From positions 1-34,655 of the forward strand of contig CAVAJF010000016.1 in assembly GCA_963588905.1 (NCBI GenBank): 34,655 nucleotides of DNA. The letters run 5' to 3'. The position numbers and the translations under genes were made by a program. This document shows, in pieces, positions 16,040 through 24,483 of this stretch; within the stretch, counting starts at the first letter, position 1, and each line of letters starts with the position of its first letter. Origin of the DNA: Butyricicoccus_A sp963588905 (GTDB lineage: Bacteria; Bacillota; Clostridia; Oscillospirales; Butyricicoccaceae). The notes below the pieces were generated by a model. It had not been told where the DNA came from. It saw nothing but the letters and a program-made list of their open reading frames with translations, and ran no database searches.

Positions 16040-16827
16040 GGACGGGAACCTGCATTTCTCATCTCAGCGAGCAGAGCGGCTTTGTCCGGGGCACGCATGA
16101 GCACTTCGCCCATGAGTACGGCGTCTGCGCCGATGCTTCTCAAGTCTGCAACATCCTTGGCGCAAGACACACCAGATTCTGCCACGTATAAGCTCTCTGG
16201 CGGAATCAAATCGCGCAGACGGCTGGCGTTGGAAAAATCAACGGAGAAGTCTTTCAGATTGCGATTGTTGACGCCAATCACTCGAGCACCGGCGGCGACA
16301 GCGGATTGAATTTCCTTTGCGTCATGTGCTTCGACCAGCGCGGTAAGTCCCAATGTTTCGCAGATGCTGAGATACTGTTCGATGGTCTGGGTGTCCAAAA
16401 TCGCACAGATTAACAGGACGGCATCGGCACCCATCAGCTTAGCTTGATAAATCTGATATTCGTCAACGGTAAAATCCTTGCGAATCATCGGTGTCTGTAC
16501 CGCTGCGCGAATGTCGGTAAAGATCGCATCACTGCCGAGGAACCATTTGGGCTCTGTCAGACAAGAGATGCAGTCTGCTCCGGCTTGCTCATATTCTTTG
16601 GCAATATCCAGATACGGGAAATGCTCTGCGATGATGCCCTTGGAAGGAGAGGCCTTCTTGACTTCACAGATAAAGGATAAGCCGTCTCCGCGCAAGGCCT
16701 GTTCAAAGGCAAACGGCGTGCGGGGAGAAACCGCTTCGCAGCGCTCTTTGAGTTCATCTAACGGGTGTGCCTGCTTGTCAGCGAGCACACGCTGCCGTGC
16801 GTAAGCAGCAAGTTCATCTAATATCAT
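16036..16827 (-). CDS. trpC: Indole-3-glycerol phosphate synthase
   Basis: Closes the indole ring by decarboxylating 1-(2-carboxyphenylamino)-1-deoxyribulose 5-phosphate. The 263-residue TIM barrel has FICEVKKASPSKG with the catalytic lysine, the general-acid lysine in MIRKDFTVDEYQ, GVNNRNLKDF and the phosphate-binding SGV. ATG 16827 lies 12 bases after trpD with AAGAGG as the ribosome site. Its end overlaps trpF. Confidence 0.97.
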   Translation of the reverse strand: MILDELAAYARQRVLADKQAHPLDELKERCEAVSPRTPFAFEQALRGDGLSFICEVKKASPSKGIIAEHFPYLDIAKEYEQAGADCISCLTEPKWFLGSDAIFTDIRAAVQTPMIRKDFTVDEYQIYQAKLMGADAVLLICAILDTQTIEQYLSICETLGLTALVEAHDAKEIQSAVAAGARVIGVNNRNLKDFSVDFSNASRLRDLIPPESLYVAESGVSCAKDVADLRSIGADAVLMGEVLMRAPDKAALLAEMRNAGSRP

Positions 16828-16839
16828 GATCCGATCCTC

Positions 16840-17862
16840 TTACTTATTGGATGCAGCGATATAGGCTTCCAGAGTCTGCATGGCCTTACCGGAGTCAACC
16901 AGCTGTGCGGCCAGCTTTACGCCGTCAGCCAGCGTGTCTGCCTTGCCGGAGATATACAGAGCGGCACCGGCGTTCATCAGGACGATATTGCGTTTCGCGC
17001 CCTGTTCCTTGCCGGACAAAATATCGCGGGTGATCTGTGCATTTTCTTCACCTGTGCCGCCGACAATGTCGCTCTTGCTGCCGCGCGGGAAGCCGAAGTC
17101 CTCCGGCTGAATAGTGTAGGTCTTATATTCGCCGTTTGCAAATTCGCATACGGTAGTCGGTGCACTGATAGAAATTTCGTCCATGGTATCCTGACCGAAT
17201 ACGACCATGCCGCGCTCTACGCCGAGGCTGGACAGCACGTGAGCCATTGGCTCAACCAGATATTCGCCATAGACACCGAGTACCTGATAGCACGGTTTGC
17301 ACGGATTGGTGATCGGGCCGAGAATATTAAAGATCGTGCGGAATCCAAGTTCCTTGCGGATCGCGCCGACATACTTCATAGATGTATGATACTTCTGTGC
17401 AAAGAAGAAGCACAGTCCGACGTCCTGCAGCTCTTTGACACAGGTCTCCGGTGTCTGGTTTAAGTTGACACCGAGAGCTTCCAGGCAATCAGCAGCACCG
17501 GATTTGGAGGAAGCGGCGCGGTTGCCGTGCTTGGCTACCGGCTGACCGCCTGCTGCGATGATAATGGAAGCGGTCGTTGAGATGTTGAACGAATTGGAAC
17601 GGTCACCGCCGGTTCCAACGATTTCCAAGCATTTGAGATCGCCGGTATCTACCGGAATGGCGTGTTCGCGCATGGCAGCGGCGCAGCCGGAAATTTCGTC
17701 AATGGTTTCAAACTTTGCGCTCTTGGTAGAGAGAGCAGCGAGGAATGCGGCGTTTTGTGTCGGGGTCGATTTGCCGCTCATAATTTCATTCATGACCTGA
17801 TAGGCTTCGTCATAGGTCAGATCTTCGCGGGTGACAATTTTTTCAATCGCTTCTTTAATCAT
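16840..17862 (-). CDS. trpD: Anthranilate phosphoribosyltransferase
   Basis: Transfers a phosphoribosyl group from PRPP to anthranilate. The 340-residue product has the family signatures VGTGGDRSNSFNIST (PRPP binding), KHGNRAASSKSGAAD and the acidic pair in FGQDTMDEIS. It is not fused to the glutaminase TrpG, which is a separate gene 37 bases upstream. AAAGGAGAG precedes ATG 17862. Confidence 0.98.
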   Translation of the reverse strand: MIKEAIEKIVTREDLTYDEAYQVMNEIMSGKSTPTQNAAFLAALSTKSAKFETIDEISGCAAAMREHAIPVDTGDLKCLEIVGTGGDRSNSFNISTTASIIIAAGGQPVAKHGNRAASSKSGAADCLEALGVNLNQTPETCVKELQDVGLCFFFAQKYHTSMKYVGAIRKELGFRTIFNILGPITNPCKPCYQVLGVYGEYLVEPMAHVLSSLGVERGMVVFGQDTMDEISISAPTTVCEFANGEYKTYTIQPEDFGFPRGSKSDIVGGTGEENAQITRDILSGKEQGAKRNIVLMNAGAALYISGKADTLADGVKLAAQLVDSGKAMQTLEAYIAASNK

Positions 17863-17899
17863 AACGAGGACTCTCCTTTATATAGAATAGGTATGGCTT

Positions 17900-18460
17900 T
17901 CAGAGGGCGAGGAAGTTTTTCAACAAAACAGAACCCTGCGGGGTGAGAATAGATTCCGGATGGAACTGTAAGCCGAATACCTGTTTGTCTCTGTCCATGA
18001 CTGCCATCACTTCACCGATAGAATCGGTAGATACGATTTTGAGCGTATCCGGCAGATTGGTGCCAATCAGAGAATGATACCGCGCAACGGCCATTTCATC
18101 TGCCAGACCGGCAAACAACGGACAGCTGTGATCCAGAGAGACGATGCTCTGTTTGCCGTGCATCAAGTGTTTGGCATGGGTGACTGTGCCGCCGTATACT
18201 TCACAGATTGCCTGATGACCGAGGCATACACCGAGAATCGGGATTTTTCCGGCGAATTCCCGAATCACATCTTCACAAATACCGGCATCGCACGGACGAC
18301 CCGGGCCAGGGGAGAGGATGATGTGATCGGGATTCAGCTTGCGGATTTCGTCCAGCGTGATGCGGTCATTGCGGTACACGCGAATATCCGGTTCAATGGT
18401 GCCACACATCTGATATAAATTATAAGAAAAGCTGTCGTAATTATCAATGAGTAAAAGCAT
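17900..18460 (-). CDS. trpG: Anthranilate synthase glutamine amidotransferase (component II)
   Basis: Supplies ammonia from glutamine to TrpE. The 186-residue class I glutaminase has the oxyanion motif LSPGPGRP, the catalytic cysteine in GVCLGHQAI, and the catalytic His-Glu pair in FHPESILTPQG. A longer reading from 18505 would run into trpE; ATG 18460 has GAGAGGTG in front and the product begins with the standard MLLLIDNYDSF. trpE ends 13 bases upstream. In related organisms this subunit may also serve folate synthesis as PabA. Confidence 0.97.
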   Translation of the reverse strand: MLLLIDNYDSFSYNLYQMCGTIEPDIRVYRNDRITLDEIRKLNPDHIILSPGPGRPCDAGICEDVIREFAGKIPILGVCLGHQAICEVYGGTVTHAKHLMHGKQSIVSLDHSCPLFAGLADEMAVARYHSLIGTNLPDTLKIVSTDSIGEVMAVMDRDKQVFGLQFHPESILTPQGSVLLKNFLAL

Positions 18461-18473
18461 TGCAAAGCACCTC

Positions 18474-19940
18474 TCAATCTGCGTCCACTTCGGCGGCGCG
18501 TTCAATCGCAGCGATCACTGCGCCGGCCTTGTTTTGAGATTCCATGTATTCGTTTTCCGGTACGGAATCAGCGACGATGCCGCCGCCCGCCTGTACCGTG
18601 ACTCTGCCGTTCTTTTTCACTGCCATACGAATGGCGATACAGGTATCCATGTTGCCGGTGAAATCGACATAACCGAGCGCGCCGCCATATACGCCGCGTG
18701 CACACGGCTCCAGCTCCTCAATGATTTCGCAAGCGCGAATCTTCGGTGCACCGGATAAGGTTCCGGCAGGGAGCAGGGTGGAGATGGCATCAAAGGCATC
18801 GAATTTCGGGAGAATATCGCCCTCGACAACAGAGGTGATATGCATGATGCGGGAGTATCGATGAATCATCTGATAGTCGGTTACTTCGACGGAACCAAAT
18901 TTCGACAGCTTTCCGATGTCATTTCTGCCCAAATCTACGAGCATATTGTGCTCGGCAAGCTCCTTTTCATCCGACAACAGATCTTTTTCCAGTGCGAGAT
19001 CTTCTTCCTTGTCTGCGCCGCGCGGACGGGAACCGGCAACCGGGAAGGTGGCCAGACGGCCATTTCTCAGACGAACCAAGGTTTCCGGAGAGGTGCTCAT
19101 CAGCTCAATGTCATCCCGATGCAGATAAACCATGTATGGGGAAGGATTGGTGGTGCGCAGAACGCGATAAGCATCCAGCAGGCTGTCGGTATATGGTGTC
19201 TCAAACCGGCGGGAGAGAACGGCTTGGAAAATATCACCGTCTACAATATACTGCTTGGTTTTGTTGACGATGTCGCAATATTCTTCCTTAGTTACATTGC
19301 AGGTGAACTGCGGTTTGCAGTGCTTACGAGTGACCGGAAGCTGCATCGGCTCACGGATCAGACGGATCATTTTTTCGATCTCTGCGCGTGCCGTGCCGTA
19401 GTTTTCCAGTACGTTGTCGGTCGGCATGTTGACGATGACATCAATTTTTTGTGACAGATGGTCGTAAGCGACGACCTTGTCAAACAGCATCAGGTCGAAA
19501 TCATCAACATCGCTAGAACGCAGATTCAGTGTCGGCTCTGCATAGCCAATCATGCGATATGCGTAATAGCCAACCAGACCGCCGGTGAATGGCGGGAAGC
19601 CTTCGATGCGCGGCGCCTTGTACTGTGCCATCAGCTTTCGGAGAATCTCGTTCGGCTGATCCGTTGTCACGCTCTCGCGGCGTCCGTCTGCATATTCCGT
19701 GGTGACGACGTGATCTTTACATACAATGTGTACGAGTGGGTCATATCCGAGGAACGAGTAGCGTCCCCAGCGCTCGCCGCCCTCTACGCTTTCCAGCAGG
19801 AAGTATCGGTTGGATACCTGCGCGATCTTTCGCAGCAGTGCGATTGGCGTGGTAACATCGGCGTAAATTTCGCGGCACAGCGGAATCATCGAATAGTCCG
19901 CTGCATATGCTTGAATTTCGGAAGAAGTAGGTTTCAGCAT
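18474..19940 (-). CDS. trpE: Anthranilate synthase component I
   Basis: Converts chorismate to anthranilate and commits carbon to tryptophan. The 488-residue product has the N-terminal tryptophan-feedback region (LLESVEGGERWGRYSF, with the LLES motif) and the C-terminal chorismate-binding core: GDIFQAVLSRRF, ELMSTSPETLVR, TFPVAGSRPRG, ELAEHNMLVDLGRND, LLPAGTLSGAPKIRA and QAGGGIVADS. The feedback motif supports TrpE rather than PabB. Its ATG follows AGAAAGGA and lies about 40 bases after the T-box terminator, so its expression is set by that element. Confidence 0.97.
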   Translation of the reverse strand: MLKPTSSEIQAYAADYSMIPLCREIYADVTTPIALLRKIAQVSNRYFLLESVEGGERWGRYSFLGYDPLVHIVCKDHVVTTEYADGRRESVTTDQPNEILRKLMAQYKAPRIEGFPPFTGGLVGYYAYRMIGYAEPTLNLRSSDVDDFDLMLFDKVVAYDHLSQKIDVIVNMPTDNVLENYGTARAEIEKMIRLIREPMQLPVTRKHCKPQFTCNVTKEEYCDIVNKTKQYIVDGDIFQAVLSRRFETPYTDSLLDAYRVLRTTNPSPYMVYLHRDDIELMSTSPETLVRLRNGRLATFPVAGSRPRGADKEEDLALEKDLLSDEKELAEHNMLVDLGRNDIGKLSKFGSVEVTDYQMIHRYSRIMHITSVVEGDILPKFDAFDAISTLLPAGTLSGAPKIRACEIIEELEPCARGVYGGALGYVDFTGNMDTCIAIRMAVKKNGRVTVQAGGGIVADSVPENEYMESQNKAGAVIAAIERAAEVDAD

Positions 19941-19982
19941 GGTTTATCGTCCTTTCTGAATGGATGCGGTGGGAAAAGGCAA

Positions 19983-20038
19983 TAAAAAAAGCCTTCATCC
20001 CGAGCCAGCATCTCTGCTAGATCTCTGGGACAAAAGCT
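19983..20038 (-). terminator. Regulated terminator of the trp T-box
   Basis: On the minus strand AGCTTTTGTCCC (from 20038) pairs with GGGATGAAGGCT, with an inner CTAGCA/TGCTGG stem and a GAGA loop, and is followed by seven T. Its 5' arm competes with the antiterminator next to the T-box sequence. Confidence 0.9.
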
Positions 20039-20283
20039 ATCAGCTTCTGCGGTGCCACCCATATTGCCGATGTTCCGAAAAGAAATCGACCACTCATCGC
20101 ACACCAACATGTGCGCTCCACGATAACGGCGGGAATCCGTCAGCGCCTACTTGCCGACACGGTGTTCAGGCTGCCCTCACGAGTCCATTCTGTATCATCC
20201 GTACCGCTGTAATCCCACCATCTACAGCTCTCTGTGCGTACTTCACGAAACGTACTTGTCTCGATCAACGGTTTTCAAATGTT
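19983..20283 (-). promoter_or_regulatory. T-box riboswitch with tryptophan (UGG) specifier
   Basis: The leader of the trp operon binds tRNA-Trp and reads its charging state. Seen on the minus strand: stem I with the AGAGAGC bulge and a GGTGGGA loop motif near the apex, the specifier loop GAATGGACTC with codon UGG at 20187-20185, and the invariant T-box GGGTGGCACCGC (20060-20049) that pairs with the free CCA end. The downstream terminator is described separately. Uncharged tRNA-Trp should favour the antiterminator and turn the operon on. Confidence 0.95.
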
Positions 20284-20289
20284 GTATTA

Positions 20290-20318
20290 AAAGTACCACA
20301 GAAGTATCGCATTGTCAA
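20290..20318 (-). promoter_or_regulatory. Promoter of the trp operon
   Basis: On the minus strand TTGACA (20318-20313) is followed after 17 bases by TACTTT (20295-20290), a poor -10 box helped by an extended-10 TGG just before it. Transcription would start near 20283, at the base of T-box stem I. Between this promoter and the glgP promoter (20319-20481) the DNA is AT-rich and holds no gene that I can support. Confidence 0.55.
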
Positions 20319-20481
20319 GTGGGCGAACGGAAAATATTTTTTCTGCCGGAAAACTGGAAAATATTACTTTGTGTGATATAAAAACAAAAATCGAACTTTG
20401 CAAAGATACGAAAAAACACATTAAAAATGTTACAAAAGGTACATATGAACAAGAAAATTACATACTTTTACCATTTTTTTA

Positions 20482-20510
20482 TTGAAAACATCAAAATGGT
20501 ATGCTATAAT
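20482..20510 (+). promoter_or_regulatory. Sigma-A promoter of glgP
   Basis: TTGAAA (20482-20487) and TATAAT (20505-20510) are 17 bases apart. The predicted transcript starts near 20517, giving a leader of about 125 bases to the chosen ATG at 20642. Confidence 0.8.
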
Positions 20511-20579
20511 CATATCAGCGTAAGGCACATATGGCGGGCAAAAACGGTGCGCGTAAGATGGAGAAGAGTTACCGCGCCG

Positions 20580-20602
20580 CTGTCGAAACCCTGCGACAGG
20601 GT
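20580..20602 (+). other. Two mutually exclusive hairpins in the glgP leader
   Basis: CTGTCG (20580-20585) can pair with CGACAG (20594-20599), or ACCCTG (20588-20593) with CAGGGT (20597-20602). The two stems share bases, so only one can form at a time. Neither is followed by a T-run, and no function is known. Confidence 0.35.
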
Positions 20603-20641
20603 CTGCATTTGCCTACTGTAGAGAAAGGTGGTAGACACACT

Positions 20642-23023
20642 ATGAATTGTACCAAACTGATGGAAGAGATGGAAGTATACCTGAAGAGTGACCGCTGCAA
20701 GGACTTGAACGAAGCCAATGCACAGGATATTCACCACGCTCTTTCTAAAGCAATTATGGCACAGATTGCAACTCCGTGGAAGGAAAGCCAGAAGCTGCAT
20801 AGAGAAGCACGACATGCATACTATATGTCTGCAGAATTTTTGATTGGCCGTGCGATCTATAACAATCTGCTTTGCCTTGGTATTTACGATGAGGTAGAAA
20901 AGCTGTTTAACGAGCGCGGTCTCAAGCTGTCCGACATGGAAGAAGTAGAAGATGCTTCTCTGGGCAACGGCGGTCTGGGTCGTCTGGCTGCATGTTTCCT
21001 GGATTCCGCAGCAACGCTGGATCTTCCGCTCGACGGCTACGGCATTCGTTATAAATATGGTCTGTTCAAGCAGTATATTCAGGACGGCTTCCAGAAGGAA
21101 ACCGCTGATGACTGGGCCCGTTTCGGCGATCCGTGGAGCATCCGCGTTGATTCTGATGCTGTTCTCGTTCACTTTGCCGATCAGACCGTTCGTGCAGTAC
21201 CGTATGACCTGCCGGTTATCGGCTACGGCACCAAGCACATCGGCAACCTGCGTCTGTGGCAGGCTGAGCCGCTGTCTTCCTTCGACTTCAATGAGTTCAA
21301 CGATCAGCACTATGAAGCATCCGTTCGCGAGAAGAACCGCGCAGAGGATATTTCTCGTGTTCTGTACCCGAATGACTCGACGGATGAAGGCAAGAAGCTG
21401 CGCCTGAAGCAGCAGTACTTCTTCTGCTGCGCATCGCTGCAGGATATGATTAAGAACTACAAGCTGGTACACGGCAAAGACTTCTCGCACTTCGCAGACT
21501 TCAATGCTATCCAGCTGAACGATACCCATCCGGTTATCTCGATTCCGGAACTGATTCGTCAGCTGACCAGATATGAAGGCGTTAGCTTCGAGGATGCCCT
21601 CAATATCGCAAAGAAGACCTTTGCTTATACCAACCACACCATCCTGCCGGAAGCACTGGAGAAGTGGAACAAGCATCTGCTCATCGAGGTTGTTCCGGAC
21701 ATCTACGAAATCATCGAGAAGATCAACAACCGCTTCATTGACGAGCTGTATCAGCAAAAGCGCAACCCGGACTTCATTCAGGATGTCCAGATCATCAAGC
21801 ATGATATGATTCACATGGCAAACCTGGCTATGTACGGTTCCAGCTATGTAAACGGTGTAGCTGCTATCCATACTGAGATTCTGAAGAAGAGCACCCTGCA
21901 TTCCTTCTATGAGATGTGGCCGGAGCGCTTCCAGAACAAGACCAACGGTATCACCCAGCGTCGTTGGCTGGCAATGAACAACCGCGAGCTGTCTGCTATG
22001 ATTACTCGCCTGCTTGGTTCGGACGATTGGGTAACCGATCTGCCGCAGCTCAAGAAGCTGGAGAAGTATGCAACCGATAAGAAGGTTCTCGACGAGTTCT
22101 GGGAGATCAAGCATAAGAAAAAGCATCAGCTGGGTCTGTTCATGCTCAAGCATGATGGCACCGCTCCGATCAAGGATTCCATCTATGACATCCAGATCAA
22201 GCGTCTGCACGAGTACAAGCGTCAGTTCCTGAACGCTCTGTCCATCCTGTATATCTACTACGGTTTGAAGGACGGTTCCATTCAGGATTTCCATCCGACC
22301 ACCTTTATCTTCGGTGCAAAGGCTGCTCCGGGATATGTTCGTGCAAAGGGCATCATCAAGCTGATTAACGAAATTGCTCGTCTCGTAGAGAACGACGGTC
22401 AGGTTCGTGATAAGCTGCGCGTTATCTTCGTACAGAACTACAACGTATCCTATGCAGAGAAGCTGGTAGCAGCTGCAAATGTATCTGAGCAGATTTCTAC
22501 TGCTGGTACCGAGGCTTCTGGTACCGGCAACATGAAGCTGATGCTCAATGGTGCTGTTACTCTGGGTACGCTGGATGGCGCAAACGTAGAGATCGCACAG
22601 GAAGCTGGCATGGAGAACGAGTACATCTTCGGTGCAACCGTTGATGAGATTGAGAAGGAAGAGCACAACAACTACATTCCGTATCACATCTACAACAACG
22701 ATCCGAAGATCAAGCGCGTCATGGAAGCTCTCGTAAACGGCACATTGGACGATGGCGGCACCGGCATGTTCAAGGAGCTGTATGATTCCATCATCCACAA
22801 CGTCGATTGGGGTCAGAGCCATCCGGATAAGTACTTCCTGATGTATGACTTCCAGAGCTATGTTGATACGAAGCTCAAGATCAACCGCGACTACAAGGAT
22901 AAGTACGCATTCGCTGAGAAGTGCTGGAGAAATATCTGCAACGCAGGTAAGTTCAGCTCGGATCGTACCATCAAGGATTACGCGGATAACATTTGGCACA
23001 TTGATCCGATTGAATTCGATTGA
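20642..23023 (+). CDS. glgP: Glycogen (alpha-glucan) phosphorylase
   Basis: A cytoplasmic PLP enzyme that releases glucose 1-phosphate from the ends of stored glycogen or maltodextrins. The 793-residue product is a full-length GT35 phosphorylase: YYMSAEFLIGR near the N-terminus, ASLGNGGLGRLAACF, QLNDTHP, TNHTILPEALEKW, KTNGITQRRW, and the cofactor lysine in EASGTGNMKLMLNGA. An in-frame ATG at 20531 would add 37 residues, but it is only about 14 bases from the predicted transcript start and the added segment contains leader hairpins. ATG 20642 follows AAAGGTGG and gives the usual N-terminus. It is monocistronic with its own promoter and terminator, with the strong codon bias of an abundant protein. 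Confidence 0.96.
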   Translation: MNCTKLMEEMEVYLKSDRCKDLNEANAQDIHHALSKAIMAQIATPWKESQKLHREARHAYYMSAEFLIGRAIYNNLLCLGIYDEVEKLFNERGLKLSDMEEVEDASLGNGGLGRLAACFLDSAATLDLPLDGYGIRYKYGLFKQYIQDGFQKETADDWARFGDPWSIRVDSDAVLVHFADQTVRAVPYDLPVIGYGTKHIGNLRLWQAEPLSSFDFNEFNDQHYEASVREKNRAEDISRVLYPNDSTDEGKKLRLKQQYFFCCASLQDMIKNYKLVHGKDFSHFADFNAIQLNDTHPVISIPELIRQLTRYEGVSFEDALNIAKKTFAYTNHTILPEALEKWNKHLLIEVVPDIYEIIEKINNRFIDELYQQKRNPDFIQDVQIIKHDMIHMANLAMYGSSYVNGVAAIHTEILKKSTLHSFYEMWPERFQNKTNGITQRRWLAMNNRELSAMITRLLGSDDWVTDLPQLKKLEKYATDKKVLDEFWEIKHKKKHQLGLFMLKHDGTAPIKDSIYDIQIKRLHEYKRQFLNALSILYIYYGLKDGSIQDFHPTTFIFGAKAAPGYVRAKGIIKLINEIARLVENDGQVRDKLRVIFVQNYNVSYAEKLVAAANVSEQISTAGTEASGTGNMKLMLNGAVTLGTLDGANVEIAQEAGMENEYIFGATVDEIEKEEHNNYIPYHIYNNDPKIKRVMEALVNGTLDDGGTGMFKELYDSIIHNVDWGQSHPDKYFLMYDFQSYVDTKLKINRDYKDKYAFAEKCWRNICNAGKFSSDRTIKDYADNIWHIDPIEFD

Positions 23024-23046
23024 TTGCTGACAATCAGATAAAACAG

Positions 23047-23077
23047 AAGGCGGCAGGATGTTTCCTGTCGCCTTTTT
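23047..23077 (+). terminator. Terminator of glgP
   Basis: A stem of 12 pairs (AAGGCGGCAGGA with TCCTGTCGCCTT, one G-U) closes a four-base loop and is followed by TTT, 24 bases after the glgP stop. Confidence 0.88.
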
Positions 23078-23085
23078 GCGTCCGG

Positions 23086-23409
23086 TTATAGATTTTTCTC
23101 GCCCCATGCCTTCATATAGTGCAATACAGAAAGAAAACTTTCTCCCAATTCTGTTAATGTGTATTCGACATGCGGAGGGACTTCGTGAAAGTCGTGTCGA
23201 TGCAAAAATCCATCTGCCTCTAATTCGCGCAGCTGCTTGGTCAAAGAGGATTCCGTAATCTCGACCAAATGGCGGCGCAGGGCACCAAATCGGTGGACAT
23301 CTTCTACGCCGATATAATATAAAATTTCCAGTTTCCACTTTCCGCCTAAAATCTTTTGCAGCGTAGACATGGTTTTGCACCGTTTTATTGCGGCATCACT
23401 TTTTCGCAT
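23086..23409 (-). CDS. HxlR family winged-helix transcriptional regulator
   Basis: A 107-residue DNA-binding protein of the MarR-related HxlR family, which works as a dimer. The conserved core is visible: the N-terminal cysteine (C11 in KRCKTM), LGGKWKLEILYYI, FGALRRHLVEITESSLTKQLRELEADGFLHR (recognition helix and wing) and VEYTLTELGESF. ATG 23409 follows AAAGGAGA; the reading from 23490 runs through the promoter and is rejected. In some family members such as HypR and YodB the N-terminal cysteine senses oxidants or electrophiles; C11 is in the right place, but sensing here is inference. It is divergent from the radical SAM gene and probably represses both. Confidence 0.92.
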   Translation of the reverse strand: MRKSDAAIKRCKTMSTLQKILGGKWKLEILYYIGVEDVHRFGALRRHLVEITESSLTKQLRELEADGFLHRHDFHEVPPHVEYTLTELGESFLSVLHYMKAWGEKNL

Positions 23410-23431
23410 GAGAAATCTCTCCTTTGTTTTT

Positions 23432-23460
23432 AGTATATCGCGCGGAAAAGAATTTGACAA
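23432..23460 (-). promoter_or_regulatory. Sigma-A promoter of the HxlR gene
   Basis: On the minus strand TTGTCA (23460-23455) and TATACT (23437-23432) are 17 bases apart, 22 bases ahead of the ATG. The -35 box directly abuts the palindrome at 23461-23479. Confidence 0.75.
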
Positions 23461-23479
23461 GGTACTACAAAAAAGTACC
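23461..23479 (+). promoter_or_regulatory. Candidate HxlR operator (inverted repeat)
   Basis: GGTACT and AGTACC are a perfect six-base inverted repeat around a seven-base A-rich spacer. It sits exactly between the two divergent promoters, touching the HxlR -35 box. GTAC/TACT-type palindromes are typical of operators of this family. Confidence 0.6.
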
Positions 23480-23483
23480 GTAC

Positions 23484-23511
23484 TGTTCAAATTTCGGTAT
23501 TCTGTTATACT
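23484..23511 (+). promoter_or_regulatory. Probable promoter of the radical SAM/ANTAR operon
   Basis: TATACT (23506-23511) is a good -10 box 31 bases ahead of the ATG. The -35 position shows only TGTTCA at 16 bases, so the promoter may be weak or need an activator. Confidence 0.45.
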
Positions 23512-23542
23512 GAAAACATCAAAACACAGAGGAGTGAGTCAA

Positions 23543-24478
23543 ATGCATTTTACGGGAACCATTTGGAGACCGCCATATGAAGCGGAGTCGCTGCTGCTGG
23601 AGGTGACGGCGGGATGTACCCATCACAAGTGCAAATTTTGCACGCTGTATGAGGATATTCCGTTTTCTTTCAAGATGTCTCCGATGCAGGACATAACAAG
23701 CGATTTGCTGGAAGTTCAGACTGCATATTATCATCCGATGGTGAATCAAACGATGAAGCTGACAGGACAACCACAGAGAGAAAGATTCAAACGAGCGTTT
23801 TTGACGGGAGCCAATCCATTTGTTTTGCAGACGGAGCGCTTACTGAAAATTGCTGCATGTATTTGTGAGTACATTCCCACAGTCAAAACAATCGGATGCT
23901 TTGCACGAATCACAGATATAGAACAAAAAACAGAGGAAGAATTGCTGGCATTGCGAAACGCAGGCTATACTGGTTTGACCATTGGCATGGAAACGGGAGA
24001 TACGGACGCGCTGCAGTTTATGAACAAAGGCTACACGGCGCAGGATATTCTCGAACAGTGCAAGCGCTTAGATGCTGCTGATATTAGCTATGCGTTTTTC
24101 TATCTGACCGGAATTTCCGGCGCGGGGAAAGGAGCGCTTGGCGCAATACGAACGGCAGATATTTGCAACCAGCTGCACCCGAAGCTGATCGGAGCCAACA
24201 TGCTGACGATTTATCCAAATTCCGAACTGTATCAAGAAATTCAGCGTGGAAATTGGAAGGAAGAACGTGAGGTGGAAAAATATCAGGAATTGCAGGTGCT
24301 GATAGAACGGTTGGACATTCCGGTACAATTTGCTGCGATGGGTGCGTCCAATGCCGTTCCTATGTACGGAAACCTGCCGCAAGATAAAGAAAAACTTCTT
24401 GTAACATTAAACCATATCATTACGCAGATTGGAGAAGAACAGCTGAGGGATTATCGAACACACCTTCGACATTTATAG
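23543..24478 (+). CDS. Radical SAM protein of unknown function
   Basis: A 311-residue radical SAM enzyme, expected to bind a 4Fe-4S cluster and S-adenosylmethionine. The cluster motif is C25-THHK-C30-KF-C33, that is CX4CX2C with four residues in the first gap instead of the canonical three; the nucleotides confirm this spacing. Further core features are FLTGANPFVL, IGCFARITDI, GLTIGMETGDTDALQFMNKGY and the C-terminal MLTIYPNSELYQEI. The layout resembles an uncharacterised clostridial family; no substrate can be assigned. ATG 23543 follows GAGGAG. It is co-transcribed with the ANTAR gene 5 bases downstream and divergent from an HxlR regulator, so expression is probably signal-dependent. Confidence 0.85.
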   Translation: MHFTGTIWRPPYEAESLLLEVTAGCTHHKCKFCTLYEDIPFSFKMSPMQDITSDLLEVQTAYYHPMVNQTMKLTGQPQRERFKRAFLTGANPFVLQTERLLKIAACICEYIPTVKTIGCFARITDIEQKTEEELLALRNAGYTGLTIGMETGDTDALQFMNKGYTAQDILEQCKRLDAADISYAFFYLTGISGAGKGALGAIRTADICNQLHPKLIGANMLTIYPNSELYQEIQRGNWKEEREVEKYQELQVLIERLDIPVQFAAMGASNAVPMYGNLPQDKEKLLVTLNHIITQIGEEQLRDYRTHLRHL

Positions 24479-24483
24479 AGCTT

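Noticed and set aside
19941..20283. Peptide-based trp attenuator
   Set aside because: No short reading frame with tandem Trp codons is present; the T-box and its terminator account for the leader.
20531..20641. N-terminal extension of glgP by 37 residues
   Set aside because: The frame is open, but the ATG is only about 14 bases from the likely transcript start, the ribosome site is weak, and the added residues are unlike other phosphorylases.
20510..23380. Minus-strand open frame of 956 codons across glgP
   Set aside because: It mirrors the codon bias of glgP, has no ribosome site, runs through the glgP promoter-side leader and the terminator, and its translation resembles no protein.
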